Positions 19,877 to 30,384 of a stretch of DNA of 64,000 nt are shown here, one piece after another. Both the position numbers and the translations under genes were made by a program. The stretch comes from Halomonas sp. CUBES01 (GTDB lineage: Bacteria > Pseudomonadota > Gammaproteobacteria > Pseudomonadales > Halomonadaceae), in contig NZ_JAJLLW010000008.1 in NCBI RefSeq assembly GCF_020991005.1, positions 97,397 to 161,396 of the forward strand, in the 5' to 3' direction. How positions within the stretch are numbered: the first letter of the stretch is position 1; each line of letters begins with the position of its first letter. Under the pieces are notes generated by a model that had not been told where the DNA came from, did no database searches, and saw only the letters and a list, made by a program, of their open reading frames with translations.

Positions 19877-19878
19877 GC

Positions 19879-20793
19879 TCAGTCGTTATCCAGGCTATCG
19901 AGGTAATCGCCGGCGACCTTATTGGGTGACATGCCGTTCACTGCCACATCGGCATTGAGCTTTTGCAGCGTCTCGAGATCCAGGGTGTTGAAGACCTCCT
20001 CGAGAAGCCCGTCGATATCCGGATAGGTTGCCAGCACGCTTTCACGCACCACCGGTGCCGGTTGATAGACAGGCTGAACGCCCCTTGAGTCCTCAAGCAC
20101 GACCAGCCCCAGGGCATTCAGCCCGCCGTCGGTACCGTAAGTCATCGCCGCATTGACACCGCTGGTCTGTTCCGCTGCCGCGCGCATCGTCGCCGCGGTA
20201 TTGCCGCCGGAAAGAACCAGCAACTGATCTTCACTCAGCTCGAACCCGTAGGCCTGCTGAAAGGCGGGCAACGCCTGCGCGGACTCGACGAACTCGGCGC
20301 TTGCGGCAAACTTGAACTCGCCGCCGTCCTCAAGGTAGGCGGCAAGGTCGTCAAGCGTTTCAAGGTCATGCGCGTCGGCCACATCGCGACGCACGCTCAT
20401 CGCCCAGGTGTTGTTGGCGCTGGCGGGGGTCAACCAGACCAGGCCCTGCTCGGCATCGCGCTCGCGGACGGTCTCGTAGGCTTGTTCGGCATCCTTCCAC
20501 ACGTCGCTGTCGGCCATGTCGAAGAAAAAGGCCCCGTTACCGGTATATTCGGGATAAAGGTCTATTTCTCCGGCTTCCAGCGCGCTACGCACCACGCTGG
20601 TGCCGCCTAGCTGCAGCCGGTCTTCGGTGGGAATATCATGGCGCTCCAGCGTTTGCATGATCAGCTCACCCAATACCGAGCCTTCCGTGTCGATCTTGGA
20701 CGACACCACCACGGCGTCGTCGGCGTTGACCGAAGCAAACGGCAGCAAGCTGAGACAGCCCAGGGCAATGGTTGATTTCGTGGCAAAGCGCAT
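19879..20793 (-). CDS. osmF: Osmoprotectant-binding protein, OsmF/YehZ type
   Basis: This 304-residue periplasmic binding protein of the OpuAC/glycine betaine class has a Sec signal peptide (MRFATKSTIALGCLSLLPFASVNA, split here at residues 1-24). The mature part begins with the SSKIDTEGSVLGELI motif, and RSALEAGEIDLYPEYTGNG is a family hallmark. ATG 20793 is preferred to the in-frame ATG 20802, because the ribosome site AAAAGGAT overlaps the latter. It heads the osmF-yehYXW unit. Confidence 0.86.
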   Translation of the reverse strand: MRFATKSTIALGCLSLLPFASVNADDAVVVSSKIDTEGSVLGELIMQTLERHDIPTEDRLQLGGTSVVRSALEAGEIDLYPEYTGNGAFFFDMADSDVWKDAEQAYETVRERDAEQGLVWLTPASANNTWAMSVRRDVADAHDLETLDDLAAYLEDGGEFKFAASAEFVESAQALPAFQQAYGFELSEDQLLVLSGGNTAATMRAAAEQTSGVNAAMTYGTDGGLNALGLVVLEDSRGVQPVYQPAPVVRESVLATYPDIDGLLEEVFNTLDLETLQKLNADVAVNGMSPNKVAGDYLDSLDND

Positions 20794-20882
20794 TGTTATC
20801 ATCCTTTTGGCAGAAACTCATTAAAGTATATGCCCGTCGTGCGTTGAAGTCAGATTCCTTGCCATCCCTTGATAGCCTATCC

Positions 20883-22283
20883 CTAGACAGACTCGATCAC
20901 CCAGGTGGTTCCTTCGCGGGAATCTTTCAGAATAATTCCCTGTGCTGCCAGCTCATCGCGGATAGCATCGGCCTGGGCAAAATCCTTGTTGGCCTTGGCG
21001 GCCTGACGCTCGGCAATCTTGGCCTCGATGGCCAATTCGCTGATCGCCGGGGCATGCTGCTGAGTGCCTTTCAGGAAGACATCGGGGGCCTGTTGCAGCA
21101 GGCCGAGCACGCCGCCAAGATGCTTCAACTCGCCGGCCAGCGGCGCTGCTTTTTCCGGCGCCTCCTGTTTGGCACGGTTGAGATCACGCGCCAGGTCAAA
21201 AAGCGCGGCCAACGCATCAGGTGTGTTGAAGTCGTCGTCCATCGCGGCGGTGAAGCGTTCGCGATGGGCAGTCGACGCCTTAGTATCCATTGCGCTGTCG
21301 TCACCGTTGACGCCATCCAGCGCGGTGTAAAAACGCGTCAGTGACTTCCTGGCCTCGACCAGCGAATCCAGCGAGTAGTTGATGGCACTGCGATAATGGC
21401 TGGCAACCAGCAGATAGCGCACAACCTCCGGGTCGTGCTCGGCGAGCACCTCTCGTATGGTGAAGAAGTTGCCCAGGGACTTGGACATCTTTTCCTGATC
21501 CACCCGCACGGCCCCAGCGTGCATCCAGGTATTGACATAGGTCTTGCCGGTGGCGGCTTCCGACTGCGCAATCTCGTTTTCGTGGTGAGGAAAGGTCAAG
21601 TCAGGCCCACCGCCGTGGATATCGAAGGTCTCTCCAAGGCAGCAGGTCGACATCGCCGAGCATTCGATATGCCAGCCCGGTCGTCCGTCGCCCCAGGGTG
21701 ACGGCCAGCTTGCTTCGCCGGGCTTGGCGGCTTTCCACAGCACGAAATCGAGCGGGTCTTCCTTGTGCACATCAACGCCGACGCGGGCGCCGGCGCGCAT
21801 GTCATCCAGCTGGCGATTATTGAGCTTGCCGTAGTCGGCAAAACGGCGAACGCGATAGTAGACATCGCCGTTATCTGCCGGGTAGGCATAGCCTTTTTCC
21901 ACCAGCGTCTCAATCATCGCGATGATATCGCCCACGTGTCCCGTCGCTCGGGGTTCGTGGCTGGGCGGCAGCACATTGAGCCGCGCTTCGTCCTCGTGCA
22001 TGGCAGCGATCATACGCTCGGTCAACGCGGTGATCGTCTCGTCATTTTCGTCGGCACGCTTGAGAATCTTGTCGTCTATGTCGGTAATGTTGCGCACATA
22101 ATTGACGTCGTAGCCGCGTTCGCGCAGGTAACGGGTAATCACGTCAAACGCCACCATGACCCGGGCATGGCCCAGGTGGCAGTAGTCATACACCGTCATG
22201 CCGCAGACATACATGCTGACCTTGCCCGCCTCCAGCGGGGTGAAAGGCTCTTTGCGACGCGTCAGCGTATTGTAGATTTGCAT
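20883..22283 (-). CDS. cysS: Cysteinyl-tRNA synthetase
   Basis: This 466-residue class I synthetase charges tRNA-Cys. The zinc/active-site start [18 protein letters not shown] contains the HIGH-type signature HLGH and the first zinc cysteine. The KMSKS signature appears unchanged in [12 protein letters not shown]. The C-terminal helical domain ends normally, and length equals E. coli CysS (461). It follows glnS by 12 bp on the same strand, so both synthetases are likely one transcript. Confidence 0.97.
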   Translation of the reverse strand: MQIYNTLTRRKEPFTPLEAGKVSMYVCGMTVYDYCHLGHARVMVAFDVITRYLRERGYDVNYVRNITDIDDKILKRADENDETITALTERMIAAMHEDEARLNVLPPSHEPRATGHVGDIIAMIETLVEKGYAYPADNGDVYYRVRRFADYGKLNNRQLDDMRAGARVGVDVHKEDPLDFVLWKAAKPGEASWPSPWGDGRPGWHIECSAMSTCCLGETFDIHGGGPDLTFPHHENEIAQSEAATGKTYVNTWMHAGAVRVDQEKMSKSLGNFFTIREVLAEHDPEVVRYLLVASHYRSAINYSLDSLVEARKSLTRFYTALDGVNGDDSAMDTKASTAHRERFTAAMDDDFNTPDALAALFDLARDLNRAKQEAPEKAAPLAGELKHLGGVLGLLQQAPDVFLKGTQQHAPAISELAIEAKIAERQAAKANKDFAQADAIRDELAAQGIILKDSREGTTWVIESV

Positions 22284-22295
22284 TGGCCGAATTCC

Positions 22296-23975
22296 TTAAC
22301 CTTTCTGTTTGATTTTCGCCCAGCTATCCTTGAGCCCGACGGTGCGGTTGAAGACCGGACGACCCGGCGTCGACACGTGACGATCCGCACAGAAATAGCC
22401 TACCCGCTCGAACTGGTAGCGCGCTTCGGGGCCCGCCTCCGCCAGGCTGGGTTCACCGATTGCCTGACAGACGGTCAGGGACTCGGGATTCAAATGGTCA
22501 AGGAAGTCGACGTCCTTGTCGCGATCCGGCTGTTCGACCATGAACAGGTTATCGTACAGCCGCACTTCGAGCGGAATACCGTGCTCGGCACTGACCCAGT
22601 GAATAACCCCCTTCACCTTGCGACCTTCCGGGTTTTTACCCAGGGTGTCAAAATCCACCGAGCAATGCAGTTCCGTGACGTCGCCTGCCTCGTTCTTGAT
22701 CACCTCATCGCACCGGATGACGTAGCTGTTACGCAGACGCACCTCTTTACCCGGCGCAAGACGGAAGAATTTTTTCGGCGCGTCTTCCATGAAGTCGTCC
22801 TGATCGATATACACCTCTCGGGTCAGGGGCACCTTGCGCACCGACATATCGTCACGCGCAGGGTGGCCGGCCACCTCGTATACTTCTTCATGGTCGTCAG
22901 GCACGTTGGTAAGCACCACTTTGAGCGGCTTGAGCACGCACATCGCCCGCGGGGCATTGTCTTCCAGGTCCGAGCGAATCGCGTGGGTCAACATGGCAAT
23001 ATCGACCAGGCCGCCGTCGGCGCGGGTCACCCCGATCATGTCGCAGAACTTGCGGATCGACGCGGGCGTGTAGCCCCGCCGACGCATCCCCGAGATCGTG
23101 GGCATGCGCGGGTCGTCCCAGCCGTCCACGATCTGTTCGTCGACCAGCATCTTCAATTTGCGCTTGGACGTCAGCGTGTAGTTGAGGTTTAACCGCGCAA
23201 ACTCGATCTGGCGGGGCTTGGCAGGTACCGGCAAATTATCCAGGAACCACTCGTAAAGCGGACGGTGGTCTTCAAACTCCAGGGTGCAAATGGAGTGAGT
23301 CACGCCTTCGAGGGCGTCAGACTGGCCATGGGTGAAATCGTAGGACGGATAGATTTTCCATTTATCGCCGGTCTGATGATGGCTGGCGTGGCGGATACGG
23401 TAGAGTATCGGATCGCGTAGATTGATGTTCGGCGATGCCATGTCGATCTTGGCGCGCAGCACTTTCTCGCCCTCGGCAAACTCCCCATTGCGCATACGTT
23501 CCAGGAGGTCCAGGTTTTCGTCGGCGCTACGCTCGCGATAGGGACTCGGCTGGCCGGGCTCGGTCAGCGTGCCGCGGTATTCCCGGATCTCGTCGGGCGT
23601 CAGGTCATCGACGTAGGCCTTGTCCTCACGGATCAAGTGCTGCGCCCAGGCGTAGAGCTGATCAAAGTAGTCCGAGGCAAACCGCACAGGACCCGTCCAT
23701 TCAAACCCCAGCCAGCTGACGTCATCCTTGATCGCGTCAATATAGGCCTGTTCTTCCTTGGCCGGGTTGGTGTCGTCAAAGCGCAAGTGACACTCACCAC
23801 CCATCTGCTCCGCCAACCCGAAGTTGAGACAGATCGACTTGGCATGGCCGATATGCAGGAAACCATTGGGCTCCGGGGGAAAGCGCGTCACGATTTTTGT
23901 GACCTGGCCGCCCTCGATCTCGTCGCGTACTTGGTTGCGAATGAAGTTCGGCGCTGGGGTGGTCTCGTTGGTCAT
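22296..23975 (-). CDS. glnS: Glutaminyl-tRNA synthetase
   Basis: This 559-residue class I synthetase attaches glutamine to tRNA-Gln. It shows HIGH as [14 protein letters not shown] near residue 40 and the KMSKS-type signature as [11 protein letters not shown]. Two C-terminal beta-barrel anticodon-binding domains follow (about residues 345-555). Length matches E. coli GlnS (554). It is the first gene of a glnS-cysS unit and divergent from ppiB, with 155 bp between the starts. Confidence 0.97.
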   Translation of the reverse strand: MTNETTPAPNFIRNQVRDEIEGGQVTKIVTRFPPEPNGFLHIGHAKSICLNFGLAEQMGGECHLRFDDTNPAKEEQAYIDAIKDDVSWLGFEWTGPVRFASDYFDQLYAWAQHLIREDKAYVDDLTPDEIREYRGTLTEPGQPSPYRERSADENLDLLERMRNGEFAEGEKVLRAKIDMASPNINLRDPILYRIRHASHHQTGDKWKIYPSYDFTHGQSDALEGVTHSICTLEFEDHRPLYEWFLDNLPVPAKPRQIEFARLNLNYTLTSKRKLKMLVDEQIVDGWDDPRMPTISGMRRRGYTPASIRKFCDMIGVTRADGGLVDIAMLTHAIRSDLEDNAPRAMCVLKPLKVVLTNVPDDHEEVYEVAGHPARDDMSVRKVPLTREVYIDQDDFMEDAPKKFFRLAPGKEVRLRNSYVIRCDEVIKNEAGDVTELHCSVDFDTLGKNPEGRKVKGVIHWVSAEHGIPLEVRLYDNLFMVEQPDRDKDVDFLDHLNPESLTVCQAIGEPSLAEAGPEARYQFERVGYFCADRHVSTPGRPVFNRTVGLKDSWAKIKQKG

Positions 23976-24130
23976 GGTGGTGTTGAAAACCTCGTGGTGG
24001 ATGGCGTGCCCGGTATCGTCTGTCTACGCTAACGGTATAGCGCTTCGCGGTGCCGGGCAAAACCGTTATTATAACGTGACGCCGATGCACAGCGCCAAGG
24101 CGAACGCCTTTATTGAACAGGAATTTATCT

Positions 24131-24631
24131 ATGATCGTATTAAAGACGAACCACGGTGACATCACGATTGCGCTTAATCACGAAAAAGCGCCCGAGACGG
24201 CCGCCAACTTTGAACAATACGTTCGCGATGGCTTTTACGACGGCACACTGTTTCATCGGGTCATTGATGGCTTCATGGTACAGGGCGGCGGCTTTGACCA
24301 GGATTTCAATCAAAAACCTACCCGCGACCCGATCCAGAACGAAGCGGATAACGGCCTGAAAAACACCCTGGGCACCCTGGCCATGGCCCGCACCCAGGAT
24401 CCGCATTCAGCCACCGCCCAGTTTTTCATCAACGTCGGCAATAACAGCTTCCTGGATCACAGCGGTAAAAACCTCCAGGGCTGGGGCTATGCTGTCTTTG
24501 GCGAAGTGGTCGACGGCATGGACGTTGTCAACGCCATTAAAAACGTCAGCACCACCCGTCGCGGCATGCACGCCGACGTGCCCGCCGAGGACGTGATTAT
24601 TGAGCGCGCCTTTATCAAGGAATCTGAATAA
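24131..24631 (+). CDS. ppiB: Peptidyl-prolyl cis-trans isomerase B (cytoplasmic cyclophilin)
   Basis: This 166-residue cyclophilin speeds proline isomerisation during folding. The core motifs are complete: [14 protein letters not shown] with the catalytic arginine, [20 protein letters not shown], and [16 protein letters not shown]. There is no signal peptide, so it is cytoplasmic PpiB rather than periplasmic PpiA. ATG 24131 follows AGGA at a suitable distance; an in-frame ATG 24113 gives six extra residues not typical of PpiB. lpxH starts 14 bp downstream, so the two are co-transcribed, an order common in gammaproteobacteria. Confidence 0.95.
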   Translation: MIVLKTNHGDITIALNHEKAPETAANFEQYVRDGFYDGTLFHRVIDGFMVQGGGFDQDFNQKPTRDPIQNEADNGLKNTLGTLAMARTQDPHSATAQFFINVGNNSFLDHSGKNLQGWGYAVFGEVVDGMDVVNAIKNVSTTRRGMHADVPAEDVIIERAFIKESE

Positions 24632-24645
24632 GCCTCGGGAGCGCT

Positions 24646-25419
24646 ATGCGTACTCTACTAGTAGCGGATATGCACCTGAGTCATGATACCCCTGAGCTTA
24701 ATCAGGGGTTCTATGATTATCTGACGCAAACCGCCAACGGCGCCGACGCCCTGTACATTCTGGGCGATCTGTTCGACGCCTGGATCGGCGACGATCTCCT
24801 CGATTCGCCTCACCCATTGGGCGCCGTGGGACGCGAGGTCATTGCGCGCCTGCATCAATTGAGCAGCGATGGCACCGCTGTGTACCTGCTTCATGGCAAC
24901 CGCGACTTCCTGATCGGCGAGCGCTTCATTGCAGCCTGCCAGGCGACGCTGCTCGCCGACATTGAAGAAGTCGAGCTCCAGGGCATGCCTGCCGTCATTC
25001 TCCACGGTGACAGCCTGTGTACCCGGGATAACGCCTACATGGCTTTCCGGCAGCAGTCCCGCCACCCGGAATGGCAGGCGCAGATACTCGCCCTGCCCCT
25101 GGATCAGCGACTGGAGCTAGCCTCAAGCCTGCGTATGCAGTCGGGGGATGCCAACGCCACGAAGGAAGACGCCATCATGGACGTGACCCATGACGAGGTG
25201 GTCAGCCTGATGGAAAGCTACGGTGTCACCACCATGATTCATGGGCACACGCACCGTCCCAAGGTTCACGACCTGACGGTGGAAGACGTCCCGGCAAAAC
25301 GCTATGTATTGGGTGACTGGGATGCCCAGCACGGCTGGGATATCGTGATCGAGAAGGCCGATCACAAAACGGCCCCAAGGCTGCGCCAATTCGCTCTCAG
25401 CGACCCACCGTCAGCCTGA
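24646..25419 (+). CDS. lpxH: UDP-2,3-diacylglucosamine diphosphatase LpxH
   Basis: This 257-residue metallophosphoesterase removes UMP from UDP-2,3-diacylglucosamine to give lipid X in lipid A synthesis, at the inner face of the inner membrane. The metal-binding motifs are present in order: DMHLSHD, GDLFDAWIGDD, GNRDFL, HGDSLCTRD and HGHTHRP. Length is slightly above E. coli LpxH (240). It follows ppiB and is ended by a strong bidirectional terminator. Confidence 0.95.
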   Translation: MRTLLVADMHLSHDTPELNQGFYDYLTQTANGADALYILGDLFDAWIGDDLLDSPHPLGAVGREVIARLHQLSSDGTAVYLLHGNRDFLIGERFIAACQATLLADIEEVELQGMPAVILHGDSLCTRDNAYMAFRQQSRHPEWQAQILALPLDQRLELASSLRMQSGDANATKEDAIMDVTHDEVVSLMESYGVTTMIHGHTHRPKVHDLTVEDVPAKRYVLGDWDAQHGWDIVIEKADHKTAPRLRQFALSDPPSA

Positions 25420-25431
25420 TGATCACGCATG

Positions 25432-25461
25432 AAAAAGCCGATCGCAAGGATCGGCTTTTTT
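25432..25461. terminator. Bidirectional intrinsic terminator between lpxH and ppiD
   Basis: AAAAAGCCGATC (25432-25443) and GATCGGCTTTTT (25449-25460) pair perfectly around the 5-nt loop GCAAG. The A tract on one side and the T tract on the other let it end both the plus-strand lpxH and the minus-strand ppiD transcripts. Confidence 0.92.
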
Positions 25462-25482
25462 GTGGACAACAGCGCCTGACGG

Positions 25483-27303
25483 TTAACGCTCTATCTCGGC
25501 ATCGCTGCGCAGGTCGTCGATGAGCCCTTGGATGATGGCCTGGGCGCGAAGCTGCTCGGCCATTCGGGCCACAAAACGCTCGCGCTCTTCATCCACATCA
25601 CCACTTGTCACTTCATCGAGGGCAATCAGGGCAACGCCACTGGGCATCATGGCCGTTTGATAGGTGGTCTCTCCCTCGTCGGGGTGCGGCATCCGGAAGG
25701 CTTCCTGGACAATCAGCTGCGACGCCGTTACGTCATCCTGGCGACGTACCTCGTCGGCTTCCAGCCATTCCACATCGACGGACTCGCCGTCTTGCAGCCG
25801 GGCGATCATTTCCTGTGCCTGCGCCTCCAGTCGCTCGCGCTGACGCTGGTCACGCACGGCCGCCTCCACCTCATCACGAACGGCGTCGAGGGGTAGCTGG
25901 GTCTGCTCGCGATGTTCGGCAACGCGTACCACCAGCCGGCGATCTTCATCGAGTTCGATCACGTCACTGTTGTAGCCTTCTTCCAGGACGTCGTCGCTGA
26001 AGGCCTGCTCCATCACGCCTGGTTCGAACAGGACACCATCGCCGTCGGCATCCCGCGCCAGCCAATCGCTTTCCTGCAGGGTCAGCGACAGATCATTCGC
26101 CACGCTTTCAAGATCATCCGCCGCAAAGCTCTCGTCGATCAGCTGCTGGGCCTTGTCGTTGAACACGTCGCTGACTTCATCCAGCGCTACCTGTTCACGG
26201 AGGCTATCGCGCTGCTCGTCGAAGGTCGGGCGATCGATATCGGTCACCTGAATGATATGCAGGGCGTTGTCCATCTCGACGATTGACGACGTTTGACCTT
26301 CATCAAGCGAAAAGGCTGCTTCATCAAAGGCCTCACCGAAGAAACCGCGACTGATCGTGCCCAGATCGCCGCCTTCTTCGGCGCTTGCGGTATCATCGGA
26401 ATAGCGCAAGGCGGTATCGGCGAACGACTCGCCTTCTTCCAGCGCCTGGAGCGCCTCTTCGGCTTGCTGCTGGGCGGCTTCCCGGTCACGCTCATCACCA
26501 AAGGTGATCATGATGTGAGAAACGCGGCGATCGGCATCGGCGTTTCGCTCATGCCAGGCATCGCGTAGCGCCTCTTCGTCCACATCAGCATCGCTGGCCA
26601 TGTCTCGACGATCCAGCAGCACGTACTCGAGACGTACCTGTTCAGGACGCTCGAATCGATCGGCGTTATCTTCGTAGTAGGCTTCGAGCTCGCCTTCGCT
26701 GATCTCGATATCCCCTTCGAGGTCATCGGTATCCAGCATTACATAACGAAAGCTGCGCTGTTGGCGCTGAAGCTCGGCCAGTCGCTGACGCTCGCTTTCC
26801 AGCGTGAAATCACTGAACGCAAGTCCTTGCTGAAGCTGCTGACGCTTGACGTCCACTGCCAGTTCTTCACGGAATGACAGCGGCGTATAGCCGGCACCGG
26901 ATAACCGGCTGCGGAACACATCGGGCGAGAAGCGTCCGTCCTCGTCCTGAAACTCGGGGATCCCGACAATCAGTTGATCGACCTGATCTTCCGATACGTA
27001 CAGGCCGCCCCCTTCGGCGTACTGGGTCACCAGCGCTTGGGTGATCAGGTCATCCAGCACGTCTTTGCGTAGCTGCCGCTCCTGCTCAGGCGGCACCTGC
27101 CCCGAACGCATGGCACGCTGAACGTTCATCTCGATCTGCTGACGCATGATCGGCTGGCCGTTTACGCTGGCTTCCTGATTCGGGTCGTCACCGAACAGGC
27201 CAAACAAGGATTCCACACCAAAAAGCGCCATGGCGGCCACCATGACACCAATAATAATCTTGGCTCCCCAGCTTCGGGATCCATCTCGAATACTTTGCAG
27301 CAT
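25483..27303 (-). CDS. ppiD: Periplasmic folding chaperone PpiD
   Basis: This 606-residue inner-membrane-anchored chaperone has one N-terminal membrane helix (about residues 13-35, AKIIIGVMVAAMALFGVESLFG split) and a SurA-like N-terminal domain. A parvulin domain lies around residues 240-355 (RRVSHIMITF to DNALHIIQVTDI), with a large acidic C-terminal region in the periplasm. PpiD assists proteins leaving the Sec translocon. The very acidic composition fits a salt-adapted periplasm. It lies downstream of hupB, as in E. coli lon-hupB-ppiD, separated by a hairpin. Confidence 0.93.
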   Translation of the reverse strand: MLQSIRDGSRSWGAKIIIGVMVAAMALFGVESLFGLFGDDPNQEASVNGQPIMRQQIEMNVQRAMRSGQVPPEQERQLRKDVLDDLITQALVTQYAEGGGLYVSEDQVDQLIVGIPEFQDEDGRFSPDVFRSRLSGAGYTPLSFREELAVDVKRQQLQQGLAFSDFTLESERQRLAELQRQQRSFRYVMLDTDDLEGDIEISEGELEAYYEDNADRFERPEQVRLEYVLLDRRDMASDADVDEEALRDAWHERNADADRRVSHIMITFGDERDREAAQQQAEEALQALEEGESFADTALRYSDDTASAEEGGDLGTISRGFFGEAFDEAAFSLDEGQTSSIVEMDNALHIIQVTDIDRPTFDEQRDSLREQVALDEVSDVFNDKAQQLIDESFAADDLESVANDLSLTLQESDWLARDADGDGVLFEPGVMEQAFSDDVLEEGYNSDVIELDEDRRLVVRVAEHREQTQLPLDAVRDEVEAAVRDQRQRERLEAQAQEMIARLQDGESVDVEWLEADEVRRQDDVTASQLIVQEAFRMPHPDEGETTYQTAMMPSGVALIALDEVTSGDVDEERERFVARMAEQLRAQAIIQGLIDDLRSDAEIER

Positions 27304-27363
27304 GTTGGCCTCAGGTAGTCACAGCTAAACGGGTCGCCCCTGATGAGTGGGCTAGAAAATAAC

Positions 27364-27393
27364 ATGGGCGCATCGCGGTTGCGATGCGCCCAT
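27364..27393 (-). terminator. Terminator-like hairpin after hupB
   Basis: A perfect 13-bp stem, ATGGGCGCATCGC (27364-27376) with GCGATGCGCCCAT (27381-27393), has a 4-nt loop. On the minus strand it is followed by GTTATTTT, a modest T-rich tail, so it probably ends or thins the hupB transcript ahead of ppiD. Confidence 0.7.
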
Positions 27394-27416
27394 AGATGAC
27401 ATCAAACGCGTACAAA

Positions 27417-27689
27417 TTAGTTAACGGCGTCTTTCAATGCTTTGCCGGCCTTGAAGCTAGGCACTTTTGCCGCGCTGATCTCGATCGGTTCACCCGTTTG
27501 CGGGTTGCGCCCGGTACGTGCAGCACGCTCTTTGATCGCGAAGGTACCAAAGCCCACCAGTGAAACACTGTCGCCTTTCTTGAGGCTATCGGTGACAGAC
27601 TCCACCATGGCATCCAATGCGCGTGTTGCCGCTGCTTTTGGAATATCGGCAGACGCGGCAATGGCTTCAATCAGCTCAGACTTATTCAC
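27417..27689 (-). CDS. hupB: DNA-binding protein HU-beta
   Basis: This 90-residue nucleoid protein starts at GTG (27689) after AAGGGGTG; the beginning [10 protein letters not shown] is the standard HU start, so the GTG is secure. The DNA-binding arm motif [14 protein letters not shown] is present. HU bends and wraps DNA without strict sequence preference. It lies between lon and ppiD, the conserved order. A strong sigma-70-like promoter precedes it, which suits an abundant protein. Confidence 0.96.
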   Translation of the reverse strand: MNKSELIEAIAASADIPKAAATRALDAMVESVTDSLKKGDSVSLVGFGTFAIKERAARTGRNPQTGEPIEISAAKVPSFKAGKALKDAVN

Positions 27690-27769
27690 ACTTCACCCCT
27701 TGACTGTTTCTAAAAATGGCTCTGACGGCATGGTCACCGATGTAATCGACGATCAAGGCATAGCAGCGT

Positions 27770-27799
27770 TTTATAGCAATGCCTTGAAACGACTGTCAA
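27770..27799 (-). promoter_or_regulatory. Sigma-70-type promoter of hupB
   Basis: On the minus strand a perfect -35 TTGACA (27799-27794) is followed, after 18 bp, by TATAAA (27775-27770), 5/6 to consensus. It lies in the 186-bp gap between lon and hupB and about 80 bp before the hupB GTG. Confidence 0.72.
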
Positions 27800-27875
27800 G
27801 CAACCCTGCCTGGATGTGCCCGCCATGACGGCATTGGGCAGTAATACAAATAAACGTTAGCGGACAGCCGACCCT

Positions 27876-30287
27876 CTAGTGGGTATTGGCGACAGCGGTA
27901 CTGCTGAACGTATTATCCGTTTTGGGTAGCGGCGCGCCCTCCAGGGGCTCATCCGCTAGCGCGACGGCGAGTACATCGTCAATCCAGCGCACCGGACGAA
28001 TATCCAGTGCATCCTTGATATTGTCAGGTACTTCCTTGAGATCACGACGGTTTTCTTCCGGAATCAGGACTATCTTTATACCACCCCGGCGGGCCGCCAG
28101 CAATTTCTCCTTTAGGCCGCCGATCGGCATAACCTCACCGCGCAGGTTCACTTCGCCGGTCATCGCCACATCGCATTTTACCGGCCGCTGGGTATAGGCC
28201 GAGACAATCGCCGTGACCATCGCGACACCGGCGCTGGGCCCGTCCTTGGGGGTCGCCCCTTCGGGCACGTGGATATGCAGGTCTTCTTTCTCGAAACGCT
28301 CAGCATCGATGCCGTACGCCTCTGCCCTGGCACGCACCACCGTTTGCGCGGCGCTGACCGACTCTTTCATGACGTCGCCCAGCGAACCGGTCTTGTTGAT
28401 ACGCCCCTTACCCGGCGTGACCACCGACTCGATATTGAGCAGTTCGCCACCGACTGACGTCCACGCCAGCCCGGTCACCCGACCGACCTGATCATCTTCC
28501 TCGGCAAGCCCGTAGCTATAGCGCCGCACGCCGGCATAGTGTTCGATGTGCGTGGCAGCCAGCACGCCCGGCGGCAGCTCGCCGTCGCTTTCCGCCGACG
28601 GCTCTATCCGCTCGCGCAGTACCTTGCGGCAGACCTTGGCGATCTGACGTTCCAGCTCGCGCACGCCCGCCTCACGGGTGTAGTAGCGAATGAGCTCCAG
28701 CAACGCCTCGTCCTCGAGCGCCAGCTCGTCGGTTTTCAAGCCGTTGGCCTTGAGCTGCTTGGGAAGCAGGTAACGCTTGGCAATTGCCAGTTTTTCGTCC
28801 TCGGTGTAGCCCGGCAGGCGAATGATCTCCATACGATCCAGCAGCGGCCCCGGGATATTCATCGAGTTTGCCGTGCAGATAAACAGCGTTTCCGACAGAT
28901 CGTAATCCAATTCAAGATAATGATCGCTGAAGCTGTTGTTCTGCTCGGGATCCAGCACCTCAAGCAGCGCCGACGACGGGTCACCCCGGTGATCCATGCC
29001 CAGCTTGTCCACTTCATCCAGCAGAAACAACGGGTTCTTGACCCCGGCCCGACTCATGCGCTGCATCAGCTTGCCTGGCAGCGAGCCGATATAGGTCCGG
29101 CGGTGACCGCGGATCTCCGACTCATCGCGAACGCCGCCCAGGGCAAGGCGCACATACTTGCGGTTTGTCGCTCGGGCGATGGATTGCCCCAGCGAGGTTT
29201 TACCAACGCCGGGCGGGCCCACCAGGCACAGCACCGGGCCTTTCATCTTGCGTACGCGCTTCTGAACCGCCAGGTACTCCAGGATGCGCGCCTTGACCTC
29301 TTCGAGCCCGTAATGGTCTTCGTCGAGCACTTGCTGGGCTTTCTGCAAATCGTGCTTGACCCGCGTACGTTTTTTCCAGGGCACAGCGATCAGCCAGTCC
29401 AGATAGGAACGCACCACGCTGGCTTCGGCGGAATTGGCTGCCATCATCTTGAGCTTGTTGAGCTCTTGAGTGGCTTTGTCGGCGGCTTCCTTGGGCATGC
29501 CTGAGGAGGCAATCGCCTGCTCATATTTTTCCGCCTCATTGGGCACGTCATCGAGCTCGCCCATCTCTTTCTGGATGGCCTTCATCTGCTCGTTGAGATA
29601 GTACTCACGCTGGGTCTTTTCCATCTGCTCCTTGACGCGTGAGCGAATCCGTTTCTCGACCTGCAACAGGTCGATCTCAGACTCGATAAGCGCCATCAGA
29701 TGCTCGATACGGTCGCGTACGCGATCCATCTCCAGCAGCTCCTGCTTGTCGCCAATCTTGAGCGACAAGTGCGCGCAGATGGTATCGACCAGGCGGCTAG
29801 GGTCTTCAATGCCCGACAGCGAGTTGAGCACCTCATTGGGTACTTTTTTCGACAGCTTGACATACTGTTCGAACTGGTTGAGCAGCACGCGCACCAGTGC
29901 TTCCTGCTCGCGGGCAGTCAGAGGCTGGCTGTCGCGGGCGGTCAGGTAGGCCTGGGTATAGCCATCGGCATGCTCTTCGATGCGGGTGACGTCCGCACGA
30001 TAGTTGCCTTCGATGAGCACCTTGACCGTTCCATCGGGCAGCTTCAACAGCTGCATGATGTCGGCCACCGTCCCCATGGCATACAGATCGGCGTTGTCAG
30101 GCTCGTCTTGGGAGGCCTCACGCTGGGCTACCAGCAAGACGCGCTTATCAGTCTCCATAGCCGCTTCGAGGGCCTGGATCGACTTTTCACGCCCCACAAA
30201 AAGGGGAATGACCATCTGCGGATAAACCACCACATCGCGCAATGGTAAAAGGGGGAGACACTGTGTCTGTTCGGCGCTCTGCTGCAT
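27876..30287 (-). CDS. lon: ATP-dependent protease Lon
   Basis: This 803-residue LonA protease degrades damaged and regulatory proteins in the cytoplasm. It has the N-terminal substrate-binding domain beginning LPLLPLRDVVVYPQMVIPLF, an AAA+ module with Walker A GPPGVGKTS and Walker B LFLLDEVDKLG, and a C-terminal serine protease with the catalytic Ser in KDGPSAGVAM plus its lysine partner about 43 residues later. ATG 30287 is chosen because GAGGAA lies upstream and the length equals known Lon proteins (E. coli 784); the open frame extends further 5' without similarity. It is flanked by clpX and hupB, as in most relatives. Confidence 0.97.
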   Translation of the reverse strand: MQQSAEQTQCLPLLPLRDVVVYPQMVIPLFVGREKSIQALEAAMETDKRVLLVAQREASQDEPDNADLYAMGTVADIMQLLKLPDGTVKVLIEGNYRADVTRIEEHADGYTQAYLTARDSQPLTAREQEALVRVLLNQFEQYVKLSKKVPNEVLNSLSGIEDPSRLVDTICAHLSLKIGDKQELLEMDRVRDRIEHLMALIESEIDLLQVEKRIRSRVKEQMEKTQREYYLNEQMKAIQKEMGELDDVPNEAEKYEQAIASSGMPKEAADKATQELNKLKMMAANSAEASVVRSYLDWLIAVPWKKRTRVKHDLQKAQQVLDEDHYGLEEVKARILEYLAVQKRVRKMKGPVLCLVGPPGVGKTSLGQSIARATNRKYVRLALGGVRDESEIRGHRRTYIGSLPGKLMQRMSRAGVKNPLFLLDEVDKLGMDHRGDPSSALLEVLDPEQNNSFSDHYLELDYDLSETLFICTANSMNIPGPLLDRMEIIRLPGYTEDEKLAIAKRYLLPKQLKANGLKTDELALEDEALLELIRYYTREAGVRELERQIAKVCRKVLRERIEPSAESDGELPPGVLAATHIEHYAGVRRYSYGLAEEDDQVGRVTGLAWTSVGGELLNIESVVTPGKGRINKTGSLGDVMKESVSAAQTVVRARAEAYGIDAERFEKEDLHIHVPEGATPKDGPSAGVAMVTAIVSAYTQRPVKCDVAMTGEVNLRGEVMPIGGLKEKLLAARRGGIKIVLIPEENRRDLKEVPDNIKDALDIRPVRWIDDVLAVALADEPLEGAPLPKTDNTFSSTAVANTH

Positions 30288-30384
30288 CGCAGACGTTCCT
30301 CGATATATCAGATGAGTTCTGGGAAGAGAACTGACTACGTTAAGGGCGCGGTCAGGGCACAAGGGTGCGCTGCGCTACGAATGA

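Noticed and set aside
21765..23192. 475-codon plus-strand frame across cysS and glnS
   Set aside because: It lies antisense to two well-supported synthetases, has no recognisable domain and a His/Arg/Val-rich composition typical of the opposite strand of GC-rich genes.
28539..29504. 321-codon plus-strand frame inside lon
   Set aside because: Antisense shadow of the highly conserved Lon ATPase; no motif or ribosome site supports it.
30288..30384. Heat-shock (sigma-32) promoter upstream of lon
   Set aside because: A CCCTTGT-like string is present, but no acceptable -10 of the CCCCATnT type lies at the right distance.
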